Below, piece by piece: positions 1 to 3,870 of a stretch of 7,880 nucleotides of DNA. How positions within the stretch are numbered: the stretch's first letter is position 1; each line of letters begins with the position of its first letter. The notes beneath the pieces are model-generated. The model worked only from the letters and a program-made list of their open reading frames with translations, was not told the DNA's origin and made no database searches. Origin of the DNA: Deltaproteobacteria bacterium (GTDB lineage Bacteria > JAUYMQ01); NCBI GenBank assembly GCA_030698575.1, contig JAUYMQ010000399.1, forward strand, positions 1 through 7,880, written 5' to 3'. The position numbers and the translations under genes were made by a program.

Positions 1-2
1 GC

Positions 3-425
3 GCGAACGCCGGCGTCGACCAGTCGAACGCCCCCGGCCCCGGGCAGGCCGTTCTTCTCCCCGCCGATCCCGATGCCTCCGCCGCCCGCCTCCTCCGCGA
101 GCTGCAGTCGTTCACCGGTCGAAACGTCGGAGTCGTGATCACCGACACGTTCGGGCGGCCCTGGCGAGAGGGGCTCGTCGACGTGGCGATCGGGGTCGCC
201 GGACTGAGGCCCCTCGTGGATCTCCGGGGGCTGGCGGACTGGTCGGAAAGAAAACTGGAGGTCACGGTGATGGCGCTGGCCGATCAGGTGGCCGCTGCGG
301 CCGGCCTGGTAATGGGCAAGGTGGGGGGAATCCCAGCCGCCCTTCTGCGGGGGGCCGGGACATGGCTTGGAGAGGGACGGGCAGCCGAACTCGTCCGGCC
401 GGCCGAACGCGATCTGTTTCGCTGA
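3..425 (+). CDS. cofE: Coenzyme F420-0:L-glutamate ligase, C-terminal part (5' end outside window)
   Basis: This is the last 140 codons of a protein read in the frame that starts at base 3; the true start lies before the window. The visible part opens with NAGVDQSN, a CofE signature, followed by VVITDTFGRPWREG, DVAIGVAG and VMGKVGGIP, all typical of the CofE/FbiB ligase fold. Known role: GTP-dependent addition of L-glutamate to F420-0, forming the gamma-linked tail of coenzyme F420 in the cytoplasm. The protein ends in ERDLFR, near the usual end of the ligase domain. It therefore lacks the C-terminal nitroreductase-like domain fused to it in mycobacterial FbiB and is the stand-alone form. The GTG at 135 is internal and not a start, because the conserved region begins well before it. 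It converges on the MerR gene, with a terminator hairpin between them. Confidence 0.9.
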   Translation, partial: ANAGVDQSNAPGPGQAVLLPADPDASAARLLRELQSFTGRNVGVVITDTFGRPWREGLVDVAIGVAGLRPLVDLRGLADWSERKLEVTVMALADQVAAAAGLVMGKVGGIPAALLRGAGTWLGEGRAAELVRPAERDLFR

Positions 426-438
426 GCGGGAAGCGCTT

Positions 439-459
439 CCGGAACCGGCAGGGTTCCGG
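439..459 (+). repeat. Perfect 8-bp hairpin just after cofE
   Basis: CCGGAACC (439-446) and GGTTCCGG (452-459) form a perfect 8-bp stem around a 5-base loop, 13 bases after the cofE stop. No T-run follows, so it is not an intrinsic terminator by itself. It may protect the mRNA 3' end or assist the terminator hairpin that starts 13 bases later. Confidence 0.5.
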
Positions 460-471
460 CCCCGGAAACAG

Positions 472-498
472 AAATGCCCCGCCACGGCGGGGCATTTT
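472..498. terminator. Bidirectional intrinsic terminator between cofE and the MerR gene
   Basis: AAATGCCCCGC (472-482) pairs perfectly with GCGGGGCATTT (487-497) over 11 bp, with a 4-base loop. On the + strand the stem runs into a TTTT stretch. On the - strand it is followed by a T-rich ATTTCTGTTT. It lies 46 bases past the cofE stop and 19 bases past the MerR stop, so it can serve both converging genes. Confidence 0.85.
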
Positions 499-516
499 GA
501 TTCTCGATCCCTCCCG

Positions 517-1044
517 CTAGCGGCTGGCCGCCCGCCGGGCCCCGTTGCGCGAAACTCGCGCAGCGGCCTCATCCCGGCGGCTCCGCTGCAGATCCCGAAC
601 CCGCACCTTGAGGTCCTGGGCCATCTCCCCCAGGGGCAGAAGCAGGTACTGGCCACTATTTTTCAGAACGTTGACCACTTCCCGGTCATTTCGGCAGAGG
701 TAGAAGTTCTTCCCGTCGGTCAGCAAGCTGATCCGCCCCGAGCCGTTCAGGGCCGTATGGAAGGGCTTCTCGATCCCCATTTCGTCCCGGAGGACCCGGA
801 GGGTCTTCCGGATCCGCTGGAAGCTCATCCCCTTCTGCTTGAGGGCGGCGACCGCCTGGAGGACCATCACGTCGAGGGGACTGTAGAGCCGGCGGTTACC
901 GCTGCGGGGGGAGCGACCGGCGGGACGGCTCAGGCTGGGTGGAAAGACGCCCTGCTCGTCCCAGTACTGCAGGTTCCGGTTCGTGAGCCCCGTGAGGACC
1001 TGCACCTCCCGGCTGGTGAACCCTTCTTTCTTCGACAGGAACAT
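517..1044 (-). CDS. MerR-family transcriptional regulator
   Basis: A 175-residue DNA-binding protein with a MerR-type winged helix-turn-helix at the N terminus. Residues 8-30 (GFTSREVQVLTGL...LQYWDEQG) form the HTH. Residues 50-56 (NRRLYSP) are the wing and the usual entry into the second helical pair, and MSFQRIRKTL (73-82) is the standard MerR third segment. The C-terminal half (about 100-142, with LLTDGKNFYLC and GQYLLLPLGEM) resembles the effector part of an uncharacterised MerR subfamily. It lacks the spaced cysteines of metal sensors; only C117 is visible. A basic, Ala/Arg-rich tail ends the protein. ATG at 1044 is the first usable start, but no Shine-Dalgarno sequence is visible before it. 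The ligand and targets are unknown. It stands alone, convergent with cofE, and autoregulation is plausible. Confidence 0.85.
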   Translation of the reverse strand: MFLSKKEGFTSREVQVLTGLTNRNLQYWDEQGVFPPSLSRPAGRSPRSGNRRLYSPLDVMVLQAVAALKQKGMSFQRIRKTLRVLRDEMGIEKPFHTALNGSGRISLLTDGKNFYLCRNDREVVNVLKNSGQYLLLPLGEMAQDLKVRVRDLQRSRRDEAAARVSRNGARRAASR

Positions 1045-1163
1045 GTTGCAATCCGAGTGGTGAAAAGACTGTCCGAAAATTCCCGGCCAGGGACCAATCC
1101 CGCGGCACGTGGTCTCTCTCCCGGGGTGGCGGCCGATCGGGCGGGGTGCCCGGACGCCTCCTT

Positions 1164-1193
1164 ATAATAGACAGGCTGAGCGGCCGCTGGCAA
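1164..1193 (-). promoter_or_regulatory. Candidate sigma70 promoter for the MerR gene
   Basis: On the - strand, TTGCCA (1188-1193) and TATTAT (1164-1169) each match the sigma70 consensus at five of six bases, with an 18-bp spacer. Transcription would start near 1157 and give a leader of about 110 bases before the MerR ATG. The spacer is slightly long, as in promoters activated by MerR proteins, but I see no convincing dyad operator in it. Confidence 0.4.
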
Positions 1194-1332
1194 CGGCCCC
1201 ACCGGGCCGCCGGACGGCTGAAGGCACCCTTAAAAACCTATATATTTCATATACTTACAATTTTACGGAGAAAAGGCGACGGGGTGCTGGCAGGGAACGA
1301 CCGGGCCGGCTGCGGCTCGGCGGCTACACTGA

Positions 1333-1342
1333 ATTACGTAAT
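1333..1342. repeat. 10-bp palindrome ATTACGTAAT
   Basis: Perfect palindrome in an otherwise GC-rich stretch. Its half site ATTACGT recurs as the outer part of both arms of the large hairpin at 1408-1453. It may be a protein-binding site or chance. Confidence 0.35.
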
Positions 1343-1372
1343 CCGCAAAGATCGCGCAATCGGGAAGTCGCA

Positions 1373-1394
1373 GTGTGCACGCCGGCGTGGACAC
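1373..1394. repeat. Imperfect 22-base inverted repeat
   Basis: GTGT (1373-1376) pairs with ACAC (1391-1394) around a perfect 12-bp palindrome CACGCCGGCGTG (1378-1389), with a single G/G mismatch between the two. It can fold as a hairpin or serve as a dimeric protein site. Confidence 0.4.
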
Positions 1395-1407
1395 GAAGCG
1401 CCTCACC

Positions 1408-1453
1408 AAAATTACGTGGGGCCCGAGATTGCTCTCGAGCCCCACGTAATTTT
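1408..1453. terminator. Large bidirectional terminator hairpin after the Lys/Ala gene
   Basis: AAAATTACGTGGGGC (1408-1422) is the exact reverse complement of 1439-1453. After one C/A mismatch, the stem continues with CGAGA/TCTCG (1424-1428 and 1433-1437) closing on the tetraloop TTGC. The structure thus has 20 pairs out of 21 positions. Each outer end is A-rich on one strand and T-rich on the other, so a transcript from either side ends in ...TAATTTT. It begins 32 bases past the stop of the leftward Lys/Ala gene and most likely terminates it. Confidence 0.85.
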
Positions 1454-1485
1454 CCGCGCGATTGTCTCTTTCAGACAGAGACCAC

Positions 1486-1599
1486 TTACTTCTTCTTCTT
1501 CGCGGTCTTCTTCTTGGCTACCTTCTTCGCAGCCTTTCGCTTCGCTGGCTTCTTCTTGGCCGTCTTCTTCGCGGCCTTCTTCTTTCGCTTTGCTGCCAT
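1486..1599 (-). CDS. 37-residue Lys/Ala-rich histone H1-like microprotein
   Basis: ATG (1599) to TAA (1486-1488) encodes 37 residues: 20 Lys, 2 Arg, 10 Ala and only Met, two Thr, Pro and Val besides, with no acidic or aromatic residue. Residues 9-22 and 23-36 form a tandem 14-residue repeat of the type AAKK(T/V)AKKK(P/T)AK(R/K)K. Such KAAKK-type sequences resemble eukaryotic H1 tails and bacterial H1-like or AlgP-type C-terminal tails, which bind DNA or RNA by charge. Here the tail is the whole protein. The start is secured by a GGAGGT Shine-Dalgarno sequence 6 bases before the ATG. The gene has its own promoter and terminator and is therefore monocistronic. The likely role, by inference, is nucleic-acid compaction or charge neutralisation; a ribosome-associated or polyphosphate-binding role is also possible. 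All 20 lysines use AAG. It falls below usual gene-calling length cut-offs. Confidence 0.85.
   Translation of the reverse strand: MAAKRKKKAAKKTAKKKPAKRKAAKKVAKKKTAKKKK
1492..1575 (-). repeat. Two tandem 42-bp coding repeats inside the Lys/Ala gene
   Basis: Bases 1575-1534 (codons 9-22) and 1533-1492 (codons 23-36) encode near-identical 14-residue units. They differ at T/V, P/T and R/K positions, plus synonymous Ala codons. This suggests growth by duplication, with room for repeat-number variation between strains. Confidence 0.7.
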
Positions 1600-1605
1600 G
1601 TAGTT

Positions 1606-1619
1606 ACCTCCTATAGGAG
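1606..1619 (-). promoter_or_regulatory. Shine-Dalgarno site inside a CTCCTATAGGAG palindrome
   Basis: On the - strand GGAGGT (1611-1606) is a full anti-16S match, 6 bases before the ATG of the Lys/Ala gene. Most of it lies in the perfect 12-bp palindrome CTCCTATAGGAG (1608-1619). In the mRNA, CTCC could pair with GGAG across a TATA loop. The stem is only 4 bp, so any masking of the ribosome site would be weak. Confidence 0.6.
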
Positions 1620-1635
1620 TTTAGTGTTGAACATT

Positions 1636-1690
1636 TTTATATTTTTTGTTTTCGGCCTGTCAAGATATTTTTTTAGCTATTTTTGATCTT
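1636..1690 (-). promoter_or_regulatory. Strong sigma70 promoter with UP-like A-tracts for the Lys/Ala gene
   Basis: On the - strand a perfect -35 TTGACA (1658-1663) and a -10 TATAAA (1636-1641) are separated by 16 bp. Directly upstream of the -35, bases 1664-1690 contain runs of seven and five A on the transcribed-direction strand, like an UP element contacted by the RNA polymerase alpha subunit. Transcription should start near 1629 and give a leader of about 30 bases. The whole element is AT-rich in a GC-rich genome, which suggests high expression. Confidence 0.8.
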
Positions 1691-1862
1691 CGGTCCCCTG
1701 AAACTCGATATCTCCCCCCTTCCGGATGCGGGACACGTGCTCGCGTCACCGGATCGGACACCCGTCATGACCCGCGCGCGTGTCCGCGAAACCGTTCCGC
1801 GGCAGTCACTCAAGTCGCGCGTGCCACGTCAACTTTTCCTTTAACGTCGGGAAGATTCCAGG
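1691..1862. other. Intergenic stretch downstream of engB
   Basis: No gene seen. It contains an inverted repeat CGGACAC (1755-1761) / GTGTCCG (1780-1786) enclosing the palindrome GTCATGAC (1764-1771). A smaller repeat follows, CCGCG (1784-1788) / CGCGG (1798-1802). Neither has a T-run on the - strand, so no intrinsic terminator for engB is evident. Termination may be factor-dependent. Confidence 0.5.
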
Positions 1863-2459
1863 TTAAACGTCGAGACGCTGACGGATGCGGCGCCACAGCG
1901 TGTCCTTCCCCAAACCGGTTGTGGAGGAGAAGGTCAGAGGCGGATCCGGGAGCGGCGCAACCCTCTCGGCGAGAACGCGCTCGATTTCTTTGCACTGGGC
2001 CATGAGGCGACCCCGGGGAAGCTTGTCCGCCTTCGTGAGGACGACGATCGGGGGGATCGACAGGCGTTCGAGGTAAGCGAGGAGTTCGATGTCTCCGTCT
2101 GCGGGCAACCGCCTCACGTCCAGGATCACCACCGCGCCCCGAAGCGTTGCGCGCCCTGTAAGATAGCTCTCCACCAGCGGCCCCCACTCCGCTCTCAGCG
2201 CGATGGGCGCGCGGGCGTATCCGTAGCCGGGCAGATCGACGAAGAAGAACCGGTTGTTGATGAGGTAGAACTGGACCGCCTGCGTTCGCCCGGGCGTGGT
2301 GCTGGTGCGCGCCAGCCGCTTGCGGTTCAGCAGGACATTGATGAGGGAGGATTTTCCCACGTTGGATCGCCCCATGAAGGCGATTTCTGGAAGTCGCGGT
2401 TCTGGAACAGCGGCGGCCTGGTGGGCGGCGGCGTGGAATTCCGCGGACGTGACCTTCAT
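1863..2459 (-). CDS. engB: Ribosome biogenesis GTPase YihA/YsxC (EngB)
   Basis: A 198-residue TRAFAC-class GTPase of the usual length for EngB. All G motifs are visible: G1 GRSNVGKSS (30-38), G2 around TTPGRTQ (54-60), G3 DLPG followed by YGYA (75-82), G4 TKAD (142-145) and a G5-like SST (178-180). Members of this family act in the cytoplasm in late assembly of the large (50S) ribosomal subunit and are often essential. The ATG overlaps the stop of the upstream aminotransferase in ATGA (2456-2459). No clear Shine-Dalgarno sequence precedes it, so translation is probably coupled to that gene. No independent promoter is evident. Confidence 0.95.
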   Translation of the reverse strand: MKVTSAEFHAAAHQAAAVPEPRLPEIAFMGRSNVGKSSLINVLLNRKRLARTSTTPGRTQAVQFYLINNRFFFVDLPGYGYARAPIALRAEWGPLVESYLTGRATLRGAVVILDVRRLPADGDIELLAYLERLSIPPIVVLTKADKLPRGRLMAQCKEIERVLAERVAPLPDPPLTFSSTTGLGKDTLWRRIRQRLDV

Positions 2460-3613
2460 CGCGCCGGCCCGCGCGCATTCTCGCGCAGATAGCCCTCGAG
2501 GCGGGAGAGCGCCTCCCGGATGCGTTCCTCGGATGCCGCGTAGCTGAAGCGGAGGAACCCCTCGCCCCCGGGCCCGAAATCGACCCCGGGCGTCACTCCT
2601 ACTCTGGCGCGCTCGAGGAGATCGAAGGCCAGCCGTTTCGAGTCGCCATCCACATGCCTGGCGTCGGCAAATACGTAGAATGCGCCCTTCGGCGACACCG
2701 GAATCCGGAACCCGAGATCACGAAGCCCCTCGATGAGAAAGGGCCGCCGGCGCGCGTAGGTTTTCCGCATGGCTTCCAGATCGGGGGCTGCCTTCGTCAG
2801 GGCCGTCACGCCGGCCCACTGAACGAATGAGTTAGGGGAGATGAAGAAGTTCTGCTGGAGCTTCTGCACGGCGCGCACGCTTCCAGGGGGCACGATGACG
2901 TAGCCGAGCCGCCATCCGGTCATCGCGTAGCGCTTGGAGAAGCCGTTCAGGATGTAGGCCCCCTGCGAGAACGCCAGTGCCGAGAGGGCCTCTCCCTCGT
3001 AGACCAGACCGTGGTAGACCTCGTCGGACAGGAGCGGTGGGCCAAGGGCCGCGAGGGCGGCGAGGCGCTCGCCGTCCAGCACGGCACCGGTCGGATTGGC
3101 CGGTGAATTAATCAGGATTCCGCGTGTCCGCGGAGTCACCCTGGCCGCCACCTCGGCGGGATCCAGCAGGAAGCCCTCCTCCGCCGATACGGGGATCGTT
3201 ACCGGATTCGCGCCAAAGAAACGGATGAAATTCGGATAGCAGGCGTAGTGGGGATCGGAAAGGATGACTTCGTCGCCCGCTTCGAGGAGCGTCGCAAAAA
3301 GCAGGAGCATTGCGGGGGAGGACCCCGAGGTGATGATCACCCGGCCGGGATCCACCGCCTGCCCCGTTCTGGAGCGCGTCTCCTCTGCCACCGCCTCCCG
3401 GAGCGCCGGGATCCCGAGGCTGTCCGTGTAGTGAGTCTTCCCCTCGCGAAGGGCCCGGATCGCCGCCTCGACCACGCACGCGGGCGTCTCGAAATCCGGC
3501 TCCCCCACCTCGAGATGCACCACGTCCTCGCCCGCGGCCTCCATCTGATGCGCGCGCTCCATGATGTCCATGGCGATGAAGGGCTTCATCGACTCGACCT
3601 TGCGCGAGATCAT
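2456..3613 (-). CDS. Class I/II PLP-dependent aminotransferase (AspC-like)
   Basis: A fold-type I aminotransferase of 385 residues from the start I choose. Key residues are visible: HYTDSLGIPALREA (61-74), SPANPTG with N173, SDEVY with D197 and Y200, and SKRYAMTGWR with the Schiff-base lysine K227 and R235. FLRFSYA near the C terminus contains R355, the probable substrate carboxylate-binding arginine. It transfers an amino group between an amino acid and a 2-oxo acid in the cytoplasm; the exact substrate cannot be read from sequence. The frame is open to an ATG at 3688, but that ATG lies inside the -10 box TATAAT. The ATG at 3613 has GGAG 6 bases upstream, and its product begins MISRKVESMKPF, as is usual for this family, so I place the start there. 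It overlaps engB by 4 bases, and both are probably one operon. Confidence 0.88.
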   Translation of the reverse strand: MISRKVESMKPFIAMDIMERAHQMEAAGEDVVHLEVGEPDFETPACVVEAAIRALREGKTHYTDSLGIPALREAVAEETRSRTGQAVDPGRVIITSGSSPAMLLLFATLLEAGDEVILSDPHYACYPNFIRFFGANPVTIPVSAEEGFLLDPAEVAARVTPRTRGILINSPANPTGAVLDGERLAALAALGPPLLSDEVYHGLVYEGEALSALAFSQGAYILNGFSKRYAMTGWRLGYVIVPPGSVRAVQKLQQNFFISPNSFVQWAGVTALTKAAPDLEAMRKTYARRRPFLIEGLRDLGFRIPVSPKGAFYVFADARHVDGDSKRLAFDLLERARVGVTPGVDFGPGGEGFLRFSYAASEERIREALSRLEGYLRENARGPAR

Positions 3614-3619
3614 CGGGTT

Positions 3620-3623
3620 CTCC
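3620..3623 (-). promoter_or_regulatory. Ribosome binding site that fixes the aminotransferase start
   Basis: GGAG on the - strand lies 6 bases before the ATG at 3613. It supports that start over the ATG at 3688, which would add 25 mostly Arg-rich, unconserved-looking residues and sits within the promoter. Confidence 0.6.
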
Positions 3624-3686
3624 GCTGTGGGACCTATCGTTCGCCGGCGCGCCACGCGAACGCGGACCGTACGGCCACGCGTACTC

Positions 3687-3713
3687 ATTATAGGCCGCCA
3701 CGGTGGCTGTCAA
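3687..3713 (-). promoter_or_regulatory. Promoter of the aminotransferase-engB operon
   Basis: On the - strand, both hexamers are perfect consensus: TTGACA (3708-3713) and TATAAT (3687-3692), with a short 15-bp spacer. The spacer contains an 11-base inverted repeat GCCAC-N-GTGGC (3697-3707), a possible operator. Transcription should start near 3680, leaving about 67 bases before the ATG at 3613. Confidence 0.65.
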
Positions 3714-3870
3714 CGGCGGCAAGGCCGTGACACGGCGTCGTGGGGGAACCGGCGCTGATGAGTTAACCGTCGACGCGTACGCCGCGATGTTCTACCCTTG
3801 CGTAGTCGAATCTTGCGCAGGCGCGGCGCAAGTGACCTCGAGGCGATCCTCCCCGTTTACCCCGGTAGCG
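3714..3870 (+). other. Divergent region upstream of the glycosyltransferase
   Basis: The frame of the glycosyltransferase is open back to a GTG at 3703, with an ATG at 3787. The encoded extension has no recognisable features and partly overlaps the divergent promoter. I see no convincing -35/-10 pair for rightward transcription, only loose TTGCGT/TTGCGC sequences near 3800-3820. Confidence 0.4.

Larger units (their letters stand above)
1262..1453 (+). ncRNA. Possible small RNA (speculative)
   Basis: The + strand has -10-like hexamers in the AT-rich patch (TATATT at 1241-1246 and TATACT at 1250-1255), structured GC-rich sequence after it, and a strong hairpin followed by TTTT ending at 1453. 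A transcript of about 190 bases could thus start and stop here without coding for protein. No good -35 box is visible: CTGAAG at 1218-1223 is 17 bp before TATATT but weak. I recognise no known RNA family (not SRP RNA, tmRNA or RNase P RNA). The alternative is that this is only spacer plus the terminator of the Lys/Ala gene. Confidence 0.2.
1045..1485. other. 441-base region without a convincing protein gene
   Basis: From left to right it holds the untranslated MerR leader (to about 1157) and the candidate MerR promoter (1164-1193). An AT-rich patch follows at about 1229-1265, in sharp contrast to its GC-rich surroundings. Next come a perfect palindrome ATTACGTAAT (1333-1342), an imperfect hairpin (1373-1394) and the large terminator hairpin (1408-1453). 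A rightward frame from about 1146 stays open through here and on into 1616. It crosses the hairpin and is antisense to the Lys/Ala gene, with no protein-like composition, so I do not call it a gene. Confidence 0.6.

Noticed and set aside
367-1167. Long rightward open frame (266 codons) over the MerR gene
   Set aside because: It is antisense to a gene with a clear MerR domain, has Pro/Gly/Arg-rich composition typical of GC-rich shadow frames, and shows no family motif.
1163-1168. TATAAT on the + strand as a rightward promoter
   Set aside because: No -35-like hexamer occurs 15-19 bp upstream, and no gene follows. The same bases fit a - strand promoter for the MerR gene.
1146-1616. Rightward open frame through the intergenic region
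   Set aside because: It runs through the terminator hairpin and antisense to the Lys/Ala gene, giving a Ser-rich, low-complexity end. The overlapping frame gives Phe/Leu-rich pseudo-hydrophobic sequence. Both are by-products of the AAG repeats.
1462-1686. Leu-rich, apparently membrane-spanning small protein on the + strand
   Set aside because: Its Leu/Arg pattern is simply the reverse complement of the Lys/Ala codons. The opposite strand has the promoter, Shine-Dalgarno sequence and terminator.
1600-1690. T-rich tract read as a rightward terminator or foreign insertion
   Set aside because: No hairpin precedes the T-runs on the + strand. On the - strand the same bases form a well-spaced TTGACA/TATAAA promoter with A-tracts, which explains them better.
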